NCBI GenBank assembly: GCA_947488655.1
Contig: CANKZZ010000003.1
Location: 248,001 to 312,000, forward strand
DNA: 64,000 nucleotides
Direction: 5' to 3'
From: an uncultured Psychroserpens sp.
Lineage (GTDB): Bacteria; Bacteroidota; Bacteroidia; Flavobacteriales; Flavobacteriaceae
The notes under the pieces were generated by a model that was given only the letters and a program-made list of their open reading frames with translations, made no database searches and had not been told where the DNA came from. Position 1 is the stretch's first letter. The number at the start of each line of letters is the position of its first letter. The position numbers and the translations under genes were made by a program. Below, piece by piece: positions 46,382-55,898 of the stretch.

Positions 46382-47986
46382 TTAGGTACCTTTTAATAAA
46401 TTAACACTCACAGTTGCTAATTCATTATCAGGAAATTTAGAAAAATAATTTTTATCTGGATGTAAACCAGCTTCGCTAGCAATAGTATTAAAGACGTCTA
46501 CTTCTAATATGTATTGATCGCTATAGCCATGGGTCGCATCATAAGCTGTTGCAGCAGTTTTACCAATGTTTTGAGCAACAAGACTAGGTTTAACAGTGTG
46601 TAACTCTATCATTAATAAACCAAAGCGCTCAACGTAAGGTTTCCATTTTGTGAGGTGCTCTAAGAGTGAATCTTCAACAGTGTTATTAGATAAACGAGCG
46701 CCAAGACTTGCATATGCACCAGAAGATGAACTGGCTCTTTGCGTTATTTTATTTGGTTTTTCCCAAATACGATTGTGATCTAAAAACGTGCGTACGTTGA
46801 GTAAATCTCCTAAGTCTATATTGTAGTCTTCTTTTAAGTCTTGTGCTAAAATATCTGGTCTACCAATATCTCCCCAAATTACTTTAGCCCAAATATCTGC
46901 TTTAATTAAATTGGCTCGCGTTACTTTTAAAGCAGCTTGGTTAAAATCTGCACCAACAAGTAGTAATGGATGTTCATCTAATTGTCTACCTCGAAGTGTT
47001 TGATGCTCTATTACATCAAAAATATGCTGTATAAATGCACCATTACCACAACCCATATCTAAAATACCTTTTGGTTGCTCATCTATTGGTTTATTAAATA
47101 ATTTAATGATTACCTGATCTATAACTTTAAAATAGGTAGAATGGGCTCCACCACTTCCCCAAACATTCATTTCTCTATGTACATGCTTTTCGGTATCTTC
47201 TGGAGAGTCAGTTTTTAGAATTTCTGCATTACCAAAAATTAAATCGTCTAGATGCACAAAGGTTGGCAAGTAAGATACTGTTACACCATAGGCACTGGCT
47301 CGCTTGGCAAAAAACAGACCTTCGTCTGTAAATTGATATGTGTTTTTTTTCTTTTTAAACCATCCAAGGTGCGAAAAGAAATCAAGAATTTTTTTAAAGC
47401 TTTCTGGATCTTTATGATACTCTTCTGCAGTAAAAGAGGCTTCCATGAAGTATTTATGAAATAAACCATTAACACCTAAAAGTACAATTATTGGTGCAAC
47501 GATGACACCCTCAATATGTTTGAGTATTTGATGCTCTAATGAATCTTTGGTGGTGACCTCTATCCCAAATTTTTGTTCATAGCTTTTAAATACTTTTTCT
47601 AAAGCACTAAATGCATCTGGACCAATACGCTCTTCTGGAAATCTTACTGCATACGTTAATAGATTAACAGCTTGCTCATAATGAGGCACGAGCTCAAAAG
47701 CACGCTTGCTTTTAGAATTAATACTGTATGAGATTTTGTTGGTTCTATTATTTATATCTTGTGTTAACCAATCTTGTGAACATAATACTCGTAAAGCCAC
47801 GTTAAGATAACCTTCATTAGCGTTAAAAGTTTTGGTTAATGTATTTATTGCTGCTGTTTCGTGCTCTAATAGATAATTTAAAACGCCTTGTTTATATAAG
47901 GAATAGGCAGAAGTTGCAGTTGCAATACCATCTAAATGTCTAAAAATTGTGCCTCTTAATTGTTCTTTATCTTGTTTTGAAAGCAT
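46382..47986 (-). CDS. Class I SAM methyltransferase, AprA/MT1-like
   Basis: 534 residues. An N-terminal winged-helix-like region (residues about 1-240, LDGIATATSAYSLYKQGVLNYLL) precedes a SAM-binding domain with GILDMGCGNGAFIQHIF near 309-317. A C-terminal segment includes MIELHTVKPSLVAQNIG and AYDATHGYSDQYILE near 485. That last segment resembles, from memory, the metal-dependent C-methyltransferases of the AprA/BryX type found in polyketide pathways. No polyketide synthase lies nearby, so the substrate is open. The gene sits between the E1 dehydrogenase and DoxX. Confidence 0.7.
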   Translation of the reverse strand: MLSKQDKEQLRGTIFRHLDGIATATSAYSLYKQGVLNYLLEHETAAINTLTKTFNANEGYLNVALRVLCSQDWLTQDINNRTNKISYSINSKSKRAFELVPHYEQAVNLLTYAVRFPEERIGPDAFSALEKVFKSYEQKFGIEVTTKDSLEHQILKHIEGVIVAPIIVLLGVNGLFHKYFMEASFTAEEYHKDPESFKKILDFFSHLGWFKKKKNTYQFTDEGLFFAKRASAYGVTVSYLPTFVHLDDLIFGNAEILKTDSPEDTEKHVHREMNVWGSGGAHSTYFKVIDQVIIKLFNKPIDEQPKGILDMGCGNGAFIQHIFDVIEHQTLRGRQLDEHPLLLVGADFNQAALKVTRANLIKADIWAKVIWGDIGRPDILAQDLKEDYNIDLGDLLNVRTFLDHNRIWEKPNKITQRASSSSGAYASLGARLSNNTVEDSLLEHLTKWKPYVERFGLLMIELHTVKPSLVAQNIGKTAATAYDATHGYSDQYILEVDVFNTIASEAGLHPDKNYFSKFPDNELATVSVNLLKGT

Positions 47987-48011
47987 GGGCTGATTGGTTT
48001 CCCATAAAGAT

Positions 48012-48039
48012 AAAAAAATCTGCCATTTTGGTGACAGAT
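48012..48039 (-). terminator. Intrinsic terminator of the E1 gene
   Basis: On the minus strand ATCTG and CAGAT flank a partly paired loop and are followed by a run of seven T. It lies 25 bp beyond the E1 stop (48064). Confidence 0.75.
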
Positions 48040-48063
48040 TGTTTTTTTATGTTTTAATGTTAA

Positions 48064-50475
48064 CTATCGTAATTTAGGATAATCGCCAGGACTTACTTCG
48101 TGCATCACATCATAAACTGCTTCAAAAATATCTTCGGAAGATGGTTTAGAGAAATAATCACCATCTGTACCATAAGCAGGACGATGCGCTTTTGCAGTTA
48201 GCGTCTTTGGCTGACTGTCTAAATACTGAAAACAATTTTGAGTATTTAAAATTTCGTTTAAAATATATGCCGAAGCGCCTCCAGGGACATCTTCATCAAT
48301 AACCATTAAACGATTTGTTTTTGCAACACTATTTGCAATATCATGATTAAGATCAAAAGGCAATAATGATTGTGCATCAATTACCTCTGCATCTATACCA
48401 ACCTCTAAAAGTTCTTTAGCTGTTTGAGCAACAATTCTCAATGTAGAGCCATATGATACTAAAGTAATGTCTTTACCTTCTTTAACGGTTTCTATAACGC
48501 CAATTGGTGTTTTAAACTCACCAATATTATCTGGCATTTTCTCTTTTAAACGATATCCATTTAAACATTCTATAATTACTGCAGGTTCATCACTATCTAG
48601 AAGCGTGTTATAAAAACCTGCTGCTTTAGTCATATTTCTTGGTACCAATACATGTATACCTCTAACCAAATTTATAATACCACCAAGTTGAGAGCCTGAG
48701 TGCCATATACCTTCTAGTCTATGACCTCTTGTTCTAATAATTAATGGTGCTTTTTGTTTGCCTTTGGTTCTATATTGTAATGTTGCCAGATCATCACTCA
48801 TAATTTGCAATGCATAGAGTATGTAATCTAAATATTGAATTTCGGCAATAGGTCGTAAGCCACGCATTGCCATACCAATTCCTTGACCTAAAATTGTTGC
48901 TTCTCTAATACCAACATCTGCTACACGAAGTTCTCCATATTTTTCTTGAAGACCTTCTAGTCCTTGGTTTACGTCACCAATGTTTCCGGAGTCTTCACCA
49001 AAAATTAAAGCATCAGGATTATTTCCGAAGATATAATCAAAGTTATCTCTAATAATTAATCGTGCATCTACCAATTCGGCATTATCACTATACGTAGGTT
49101 TAATTTCCTTTGTATGTAATGCAGACCATTGCGAAGTACTGTGCAAATGAGAGCTGTATTTTGGTTGCACCTCACTTATATACGTGTTAATCCAATTTTG
49201 CAAGGCTGTTTTTTCATTAAAATCCTCTCCAACTAAATAACGCAACGTCTTTCGGCAGGCAGAAACCACATCCTTTCTACCAGGCTCTTGTATTTCTTTT
49301 AAATCATTAATAAGTTTTGTAATAAAAACTTTATTTGCGCTTTTTTGAGCAGCAGCAGTTAATAACGCTATTGCTTCTGCTTTTTCATTTAAGATTGGCT
49401 CTAAAAATGCATTCCAAGCAGCCTTCTTACCTTGTCTAACGTCTTTTTTTATGTTTTTATGTATGGTATCTAATTCTTCATCTGTCGCTATATTATTAGC
49501 AATCATCCAAAGTTTCATTTGTGCAATACAATCATACTCTTTTTCCCAATCTAATCGTTCTTTGCTTTTGTAACGCTCATGACTACCAGATGTAGAGTGC
49601 CCTTGAGGTTGCGTTAGTTCTATAACATGAATTATTACTGGTACATGCTCTTCTCTAGCAATACGTTCGGCCTTTTGATAGGTTTCTATTAAAGCTGTGT
49701 AATCCCAACCTTTAACCTTTAAAATCTCATAACCATTGTTATGTTCATCTCTTTGGAAACCTTTTAGTATTTCTGAAATATTCTCCTTTGTAGTTTGGTG
49801 CTTTGCATGAACAGATATACCATATTCATCATCCCAAACACTTATTACCATTGGTACTTGTAAAACTCCAGCTGCGTTTATGGTTTCAAAAAATAAACCT
49901 TCGCTTGTACTAGCGTTACCAATTGTTCCCCAAGCTATTTCATTACCATCTACCGAAAACTTTGTAGTATCAATACCTTTGACGTGTCTGTAAATTTTTG
50001 ATGCTTGAGCTAAACCTAATAATCTAGGCATTTGCCCAGCGGTAGGAGAGATGTCTGCACTAGAATTTTTTTGTTCGGTAAGGTTTTTCCAATCGCCATT
50101 ATCGTCTAAACTATGCGTTCCAAAATGTCCTCCCATTTGTCGTCCAGCACTCATTGGGTCTGCCTCAATTGAAGTGTGAGCGTATAAACCAGCAAAAAAT
50201 TGCTGAATAGATAGTTTGCCAATAGACATCATTAAAGTTTGATCTCTATAGTAGCCAGATCTAAAATCTCCGTTTTTAAACACTTTTGCCCAAGCTAATT
50301 GCGGGACTTCTTTACCATCGCCAAAAATACCAAATTTGGCTTTTCCGGTAAGAACTTCCCTACGACCTAATAAACTACATTCTCTACTGGTTACAGCAGT
50401 TATATAATCATTCAAAATTTCATCTTTAAAATCTTGAAAAGTTAGCTCTGAAGTTGCTTTTGTTTGTGTTGGCAT
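48064..50475 (-). CDS. 2-oxoacid dehydrogenase E1 component, fused alpha and beta subunits
   Basis: 803 residues. The N-terminal half is the E1 alpha part, with the TPP-binding region EIAWGTIGNASTSEGLFFETINAAG in place of the usual GDGA motif. The C-terminal half, from about residue 470, is the E1 beta part: DALIFGEDSGNIGDVNQGL and VADVGIREATILGQGIGMAMRGLRPIAEIQYLDYI, then VITLVSYGSTLRIVAQTAKEL-like strands. Such fusions serve branched-chain 2-oxoacid or pyruvate dehydrogenase complexes in Bacteroidota. E2 and E3 are not in the window. It has a clear promoter (50495-50525) and a terminator. Two CTTCGGAA copies lie inside. Confidence 0.93.
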   Translation of the reverse strand: MPTQTKATSELTFQDFKDEILNDYITAVTSRECSLLGRREVLTGKAKFGIFGDGKEVPQLAWAKVFKNGDFRSGYYRDQTLMMSIGKLSIQQFFAGLYAHTSIEADPMSAGRQMGGHFGTHSLDDNGDWKNLTEQKNSSADISPTAGQMPRLLGLAQASKIYRHVKGIDTTKFSVDGNEIAWGTIGNASTSEGLFFETINAAGVLQVPMVISVWDDEYGISVHAKHQTTKENISEILKGFQRDEHNNGYEILKVKGWDYTALIETYQKAERIAREEHVPVIIHVIELTQPQGHSTSGSHERYKSKERLDWEKEYDCIAQMKLWMIANNIATDEELDTIHKNIKKDVRQGKKAAWNAFLEPILNEKAEAIALLTAAAQKSANKVFITKLINDLKEIQEPGRKDVVSACRKTLRYLVGEDFNEKTALQNWINTYISEVQPKYSSHLHSTSQWSALHTKEIKPTYSDNAELVDARLIIRDNFDYIFGNNPDALIFGEDSGNIGDVNQGLEGLQEKYGELRVADVGIREATILGQGIGMAMRGLRPIAEIQYLDYILYALQIMSDDLATLQYRTKGKQKAPLIIRTRGHRLEGIWHSGSQLGGIINLVRGIHVLVPRNMTKAAGFYNTLLDSDEPAVIIECLNGYRLKEKMPDNIGEFKTPIGVIETVKEGKDITLVSYGSTLRIVAQTAKELLEVGIDAEVIDAQSLLPFDLNHDIANSVAKTNRLMVIDEDVPGGASAYILNEILNTQNCFQYLDSQPKTLTAKAHRPAYGTDGDYFSKPSSEDIFEAVYDVMHEVSPGDYPKLR

Positions 50476-50494
50476 AAGTGTGAATTATTAACTG

Positions 50495-50525
50495 CAAATT
50501 TAACTAAAATTTGCTAATGTTACAA
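50495..50525 (-). promoter_or_regulatory. Promoter TTG-N20-TAAATTTG of the E1 gene
   Basis: TTG (50523-50525) and TAAATTTG (50495-50502) with exactly 20 bases between them on the minus strand, 20 bp from the ATG at 50475. Spacing is identical to the thioredoxin promoter at 11453-11483. Confidence 0.6.
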
Positions 50526-50627
50526 CGTTGAATATTGTTATAATATTGAGAATATGATAAAAAATAGCCACATTTTAAGGGTAATTGTTAATTATCTTTA
50601 AAATTTAACACTTCTGTTAAGAATTTT

Positions 50628-53465
50628 TTAATACCATTTTCTTCTAAATAGACCTAGCAAGACCTGAGGGTCTACAGTAAATTTAATTCTGATTTTTTGG
50701 TCGTAATTTGGTTGGCCAATCTCCCAGCCTAAATTAGAATAAATAGGGAAGTAGAGCTCAAAATAATCTGTAACAAGGTCTAGTTTAATACCAGAGTCAT
50801 ATACGAATGCAGGATTTAAACCTTTATTTTTTACAAATCCTAAATCTCCATAGGCTTCAATATATCTCCAAATTGTTGTACTTACATTGGCTGTAGTCAT
50901 CCATTGATTAGCAAAAGGAGTCTCTAATTTTGATTTAAATCCACCTTCGGCAATTATAATTTGCTGACTAAAGATACCTGATGCTTCTGAGCGACCTAAA
51001 TAGTTATAGTCAAACAAATAATCTGTAGGTCTATCTAAAGCAAAGCTAAAATAATCTGAATTTGGTCCTGTGTTATTATATAAAAATGTACCAGCAAACA
51101 AGCGTAAATTTAACTGTCTATTGCTTTCAGAAAGTTTTCTGTATTCATAATTAACTGCAACCTTTCCGAATTTTTGAGCAAATTGAACATCGTAATACCA
51201 TTTACTGTAATTTACTAATCCAGGATTTGAATTAACATATCTAAGATTAAATACATTGTAATCTGGCTCTAACAAATCTTCAATAATAGCATTTTCTCCA
51301 ACTTCTCTAGAAATACTTACATAACGTAGATTTAAGTATTTTGATTTATCTGATCTAAAATTGCTATCGTCTCTAAAATTAAAAGATACGCTAGGTGTAA
51401 ATATGGTTACAAATGAGTCTTCTGCAAAAGAGTTGTATTTGAGAGTCATACCATAACTAACGTTAAACAAATCCATATCTTCAATGAGATGAGTATAAAA
51501 TACAGATCCTCCTCCTGTAAACGACTTAGATTTTGTTGCATACTGTGGTGAGAAGCGATAGTTTAAACGTTTTCTTAAGACGGTCTTATTATAAAACTTA
51601 GCTCCCAAAGTTAGACCGTCATAAATATTATTAAACTCAACTAGAGGCATTAAGAATATTTGATTGTAGTAAGGGTCTTCTACATCTTTTATAAGTCTAA
51701 ATTGAAAAGGCTTATTATTAAATAAAAAACCTTTTAAAGATTTGTAGTTGTCTCGTAAATTAAACTCTGGTATAGTATTATCATAATTTAAAGCCAGCTT
51801 CTCAGTACTATTTTTTGGTAATGTTAAGGTTTTATCTCTATCTATATTTTCAATCCATAATTTTGAGGTTATAGAATCATTACTCAAGGTAAATAATGAA
51901 ATAGGCATACTATTATCTCTCTTATTTCTAATCGTAAACCTTATAGAGTCTTCAAACTTCTCTACATTTTTAATTTTAAAATCAATCTTTTTTCTCGTAT
52001 CTATATAGTCTGTGAAAAACCAATTCACATCTTTAGAAGTTTTAGATTTAATTAAATTTTCAAAATCTGTTGAGCTTGTAAGTTTTAGTTGATTCTCACT
52101 TAAATATTGTGTTATTGTTTGCTCTACCGTATTCTCATTAACAAAATCGTCTAAATAACGTAAGCCAAGACCAGCTTTATATTTACCAGCTATATTGGCA
52201 TTAAATTTTAATAAAGAATCTTTAGACGTTGTTAAAGGTTGGTCTCTATTTGTTCTAGCCATTTGCATAAAAAACAAATTAAATTGATCATTATATGCCA
52301 AGTCTGCTGCATGAAAAGAACGAACACCCCAAAAATTAGCTAAGGTTCCTAAAAGTTTTGTATCTGGATAATAGGTTTCTACATATTTCATTAAGAAATA
52401 GATTTGAATACCATCTCTCAACCAGTAATCTTTTCTAGGATTTATTAATAGTGTATTTTCTAAATAATTGTTAAGTGCAGTTTTTAATAACTTTAGTTCG
52501 TATTGAAAGTTATCAGGAAACGGACGAATAAAATTTGGCAATTGATTTAATCCATACAGAGGATCCTTTTTATAATCGTTTTTCGTGATAAGAAGACGTT
52601 GATGAGGATAATCTCCAAGATTTTCGGTAATAAAACGTGTTATTTTATCTGTAATAAGTGCTTTTTCTTCGGAAGGTATGCCTTCACTAGATAAATCAGA
52701 ATAAATCGTAAAATCGTCTGTTTGCACAAATTTAAACTCTGAAAACTTGGTGAGTATAAAAAGTGAGTTAACACGATCTTTTCCGTGTAAAAAGTATGTT
52801 TGTTTATCTAGCGTTTGCTTAATATCTAAAGTGTTTAATTCAGAAATTAATTGATAATTTAAAGGAAAATCTATTTGTAATGTAATATCTGCTTTTGGTA
52901 CATATAAATCATCTAAATTTTTATTACTGTAATACTGCCATTTGCCATTATAAACACTAGGAGTAAGGTACCAGTTTTTTAGATTAAAATCTTTATTTGG
53001 GCTTATACCATAACCCGTAAATTTATCATCTGGCAATATAATATCATAAGCGAGAGAGATATTATAAGTTTGGTTTGGTAATAGTGGTGTTTGAAGTGTA
53101 ACAGAAACCACATCTGGTAATTCTTTTAAATTCTCATAATTTAATGAATTACCATTATTATCTTTTATATCTGTAATGATGGTATAACCTCTTTGTTCGC
53201 TTTTAGCAAAATGAAATTTATCATTAAACTCTTCTGTAAATCTATTGGCTAAAGGTGTAGTTTTAGTAGAGTACGCGTTATTCCAGTCATTTAGGTAAAT
53301 AGTAGATAGCGTATCGTTACTTTGATTTTGATAAACTATTTGCTGTTTTATATTTATAGTTTTGGTATCAACATTAATTGATGCTGCTATGTCAATTTTA
53401 TTTTGACTAATAGCAATGCAACTCCAAAATAAGATGGTTATAAATAAAACAGATTTTAGTCTCAA
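50628..53465 (-). CDS. Degenerate M1-peptidase-like domain fused to an outer-membrane beta-barrel, TTG start
   Basis: 945 residues. A signal peptide (MRLKSVLFITILFWSCIAISQ) leads to an M1-aminopeptidase-like N-terminal beta domain. At the place of the zinc site the chain reads LKTALNNYLENTL (about 328) then WLRDGIQIYFLM (about 350). The HExxH is lost and the WLxEG glutamate is replaced by aspartate, so peptidase activity is unlikely. From about residue 560 to the end the sequence is alternating beta strands ending in RRKWY, with a terminal aromatic residue, typical of an outer-membrane barrel. It begins at TTG 53465, overlapping the nuclease stop (TTGA). Function unknown. It may bind rather than cut peptides. 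Confidence 0.75.
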   Translation of the reverse strand: MRLKSVLFITILFWSCIAISQNKIDIAASINVDTKTINIKQQIVYQNQSNDTLSTIYLNDWNNAYSTKTTPLANRFTEEFNDKFHFAKSEQRGYTIITDIKDNNGNSLNYENLKELPDVVSVTLQTPLLPNQTYNISLAYDIILPDDKFTGYGISPNKDFNLKNWYLTPSVYNGKWQYYSNKNLDDLYVPKADITLQIDFPLNYQLISELNTLDIKQTLDKQTYFLHGKDRVNSLFILTKFSEFKFVQTDDFTIYSDLSSEGIPSEEKALITDKITRFITENLGDYPHQRLLITKNDYKKDPLYGLNQLPNFIRPFPDNFQYELKLLKTALNNYLENTLLINPRKDYWLRDGIQIYFLMKYVETYYPDTKLLGTLANFWGVRSFHAADLAYNDQFNLFFMQMARTNRDQPLTTSKDSLLKFNANIAGKYKAGLGLRYLDDFVNENTVEQTITQYLSENQLKLTSSTDFENLIKSKTSKDVNWFFTDYIDTRKKIDFKIKNVEKFEDSIRFTIRNKRDNSMPISLFTLSNDSITSKLWIENIDRDKTLTLPKNSTEKLALNYDNTIPEFNLRDNYKSLKGFLFNNKPFQFRLIKDVEDPYYNQIFLMPLVEFNNIYDGLTLGAKFYNKTVLRKRLNYRFSPQYATKSKSFTGGGSVFYTHLIEDMDLFNVSYGMTLKYNSFAEDSFVTIFTPSVSFNFRDDSNFRSDKSKYLNLRYVSISREVGENAIIEDLLEPDYNVFNLRYVNSNPGLVNYSKWYYDVQFAQKFGKVAVNYEYRKLSESNRQLNLRLFAGTFLYNNTGPNSDYFSFALDRPTDYLFDYNYLGRSEASGIFSQQIIIAEGGFKSKLETPFANQWMTTANVSTTIWRYIEAYGDLGFVKNKGLNPAFVYDSGIKLDLVTDYFELYFPIYSNLGWEIGQPNYDQKIRIKFTVDPQVLLGLFRRKWY

Positions 53466-54724
53466 TGGTTAACTACAAATTTTAAGGGTTTAAATTGAAA
53501 TTTTGAATTAGTAATATAATAGATGCCATTACTAATTTGCGTTGCATCTATAGATATTAACGTATTATTGGCATCAACAGTTTTTACCACTTGGCCTAGA
53601 CTATTAAAAATGTACAGTTCTAATTGGTTTTGTAAACTCAAATCTACACTTAAGGTTAAAGTATTGTCAATAATATTAGACCCAAGAATTGTAATCATAT
53701 TAGTAATGTTAAACTCTGGGATGCTTAATGATTGATTGGTTTGTAGTTGTAATGTAACGGGAAGATGGTCACTAAAATTGTGTAGCGCATCTCTAATTGC
53801 GAATGAAAAATCTGTGCCATCACAATCATTAGAATTTATGGCTTGATTATAGCAATTTGAATTTTCATTATTACCGTAGACGTCATAACTACCTGCTACA
53901 AATGATAAATTAGGATTTGCTATCATGTTTTCCGAAGTCATAATAAAATCAAATCTATCGTCAAAACCACCAGTTGTACCACCAAAACCCGTTTGTGTTC
54001 TTGTAGATTGTGTCATAACATCTACAAAATTTGAGTTGTTGTGCCAACTCCCAATACGATTTGCTGGATCAGTAAAAATAATAGTGTTGCCAGTATCTAT
54101 AAGTCTTTGAAAAGCAGGTTCAGAGTCTGTATAAACATTAAAATCTCCTGCCAATACAATATTACTGTCTACAGGAAAATCATCTAAATAAATGACCAAG
54201 TCTTCTACCATTTGCAATCTAGATTGTTGGTTGTTTGTACCGCTAGATGCTTTCAAGTGACAAACTATAAAATCTAAAATTAACGGTGTTGTAACTTGCT
54301 CTACAGAGTTTATTTTTAATCTGTAATGGTTAAAATCTCTAAAAATAGTTGTGACAATATCTTGACTTTCTAAAATAAATTTAGAACTATCAAAATAGAG
54401 TAATTGTTGCAAATCATTTTGATTACCAATGTTATCATCTGAGGTGTTAAGCTCAAAAGTGGCACTTTGATAATTAGGATTTATAAGCTGTAAAGCATCT
54501 AAAATTGTATTTGCTCCAGACTCATTATTAAGTTCACAAACCATAAAAACATCTGGTCTGTAATCATTTAAAATAAAAGATAAATCATTTATTCTATTAG
54601 GTACAGCATCTTCCAACGGAAAATTAAGTACGTTATAAAACATGAGTTTAAAATCTGTTTGAGCACAAAGTGTCGAGACAGATGCAACACATAGAGAAAC
54701 AAATAAAATTAATTTCTTAATCAT
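53462..54724 (-). CDS. Endonuclease/exonuclease/phosphatase-family protein with T9SS sorting domain
   Basis: 420 residues with a signal peptide (MIKKLILFVSLCVASVSTLCAQ). The EEP fold shows FKLMFYNVLNFP, the metal-binding MVCELNNESG, VLAGDFNVYTD and the final SDHLPV. A C-terminal type A sorting domain (about 350-420, QLELYIFNSLGQVVKTVD and ISNGIYYI near the end) directs it through the type IX secretion system to the surface or outside. It probably cleaves nucleic acid or phosphoesters outside the cell. It is coupled to the M1-like/barrel gene by a 4-bp overlap. Confidence 0.9.
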   Translation of the reverse strand: MIKKLILFVSLCVASVSTLCAQTDFKLMFYNVLNFPLEDAVPNRINDLSFILNDYRPDVFMVCELNNESGANTILDALQLINPNYQSATFELNTSDDNIGNQNDLQQLLYFDSSKFILESQDIVTTIFRDFNHYRLKINSVEQVTTPLILDFIVCHLKASSGTNNQQSRLQMVEDLVIYLDDFPVDSNIVLAGDFNVYTDSEPAFQRLIDTGNTIIFTDPANRIGSWHNNSNFVDVMTQSTRTQTGFGGTTGGFDDRFDFIMTSENMIANPNLSFVAGSYDVYGNNENSNCYNQAINSNDCDGTDFSFAIRDALHNFSDHLPVTLQLQTNQSLSIPEFNITNMITILGSNIIDNTLTLSVDLSLQNQLELYIFNSLGQVVKTVDANNTLISIDATQISNGIYYITNSKFQFKPLKFVVNH

Positions 54725-54761
54725 AGCAGTAATCGTGAAATTTTGTTTGAGTATGTGGTTT

Positions 54762-55448
54762 TTAGAAATTCGGGCTTAAACCATATTCCTTATAAAATTG
54801 ATCTAATATAGTGATGACCTCATCTGTAGTATCAACTAAGTGAATTAAATCTAAATCTTTAGCACTAATATTACCTTCATTAATTAAGGTAGATTTAACC
54901 CATTCTATTAATCCGCCCCAAAATTCTACTCCAAAAAGTATAATTGGGAATTTTTCAATCTTATTGGTTTGTATAAGTGTAATCGCTTCAAAAAGTTCAT
55001 CTAAAGTTCCAAAACCTCCTGGCATTACCACAAAACCTTGAGAGTATTTTACAAACATTACTTTACGCACAAAGAAATAATCAAAGTCTAAGCTTTTATC
55101 ATTGTCTATGTAAGGGTTATTATGTTGCTCAAAAGGTAAATCTATATTTAATCCTACAGATGTTCCTCCAGCAATATGAGCACCTTTGTTACCAGCTTCC
55201 ATAATACCTGGTCCACCACCTGTAATTACTCCATAACCATGTTCTACAATTTTAGAAGCCATTTCTTCTGCTAATTTGTAGTATTTATGATCTGGTTTAG
55301 TTCTTGCAGAGCCAAAAATAGAAACACAAGGACCTATTTTACTTAGTTTTTCATATCCATTAACAAATTCTCCCATGATTTTAAAAATCGCCCAAGAATC
55401 ATTTGTTTTAATCTCATTCCAACCTTTGTGGTTTTGTTCTTTTCTCAT
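54762..55448 (-). CDS. LOG-family (TIGR00730) Rossmann-fold protein
   Basis: 228 residues. The family motif PGGFGTLDELFEAITLIQT is present with GGGPGIMEAGNKGAHIAGG upstream. Relatives release free cytokinin base from riboside 5'-monophosphates or act as related nucleotide hydrolases. Many bacterial members are housekeeping nucleosidases. It has a TAnnTTTG -7 match upstream (55482-55489). Confidence 0.88.
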   Translation of the reverse strand: MRKEQNHKGWNEIKTNDSWAIFKIMGEFVNGYEKLSKIGPCVSIFGSARTKPDHKYYKLAEEMASKIVEHGYGVITGGGPGIMEAGNKGAHIAGGTSVGLNIDLPFEQHNNPYIDNDKSLDFDYFFVRKVMFVKYSQGFVVMPGGFGTLDELFEAITLIQTNKIEKFPIILFGVEFWGGLIEWVKSTLINEGNISAKDLDLIHLVDTTDEVITILDQFYKEYGLSPNF

Positions 55449-55481
55449 ATATAATTAATATTTAAAATCTTGTCAAAGTCA

Positions 55482-55489
55482 CAAATTTA
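55482..55489 (-). promoter_or_regulatory. Candidate -7 element TAAATTTG
   Basis: Reads TAAATTTG on the minus strand, 34 bp upstream of the LOG-family start. No clear TTG at -33. Confidence 0.35.
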
Positions 55490-55547
55490 AGTCAAATAGA
55501 GATATAAATGGTAATATATTGTAGTTTAAGTTTACCTATTTATAAAC

Positions 55548-55583
55548 AAAAAAAGCAACCCAAATCATTGAGTTGCTTTTTTT
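55548..55583 (-). terminator. Terminator of the 55-aa membrane gene
   Basis: AAAAAGCAAC and GTTGCTTTTT flank the loop, and a T-run follows on the minus strand. It lies 18 bp beyond the small gene that ends at 55601. Confidence 0.75.
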
Positions 55584-55600
55584 AATTTATATCGTTTTTC

Positions 55601-55780
<180 letters not shown>

Positions 55781-55804
55781 TTAATGTTATACTCGAATAT
55801 ACAT

Positions 55805-55812
55805 CAAAGTTA
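55805..55812 (-). promoter_or_regulatory. Candidate -7 element TAACTTTG of the small membrane gene
   Basis: Reads TAACTTTG on the minus strand, 37 bp upstream of ATG 55768, an exact match to TAnnTTTG. No TTG at the usual -33 spacing. Confidence 0.4.
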
Positions 55813-55898
55813 AAAACATAAAAAATTATGACTGCGATAGAATTAAGATCTTAATTGATAAAGGACGTTTTAGCCTTTTTCTTCGGAAATGAGCCTGA

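Noticed and set aside
50628-53465. Active M1 aminopeptidase
   Set aside because: No HExxH exists anywhere in the chain and the third zinc ligand position is changed.
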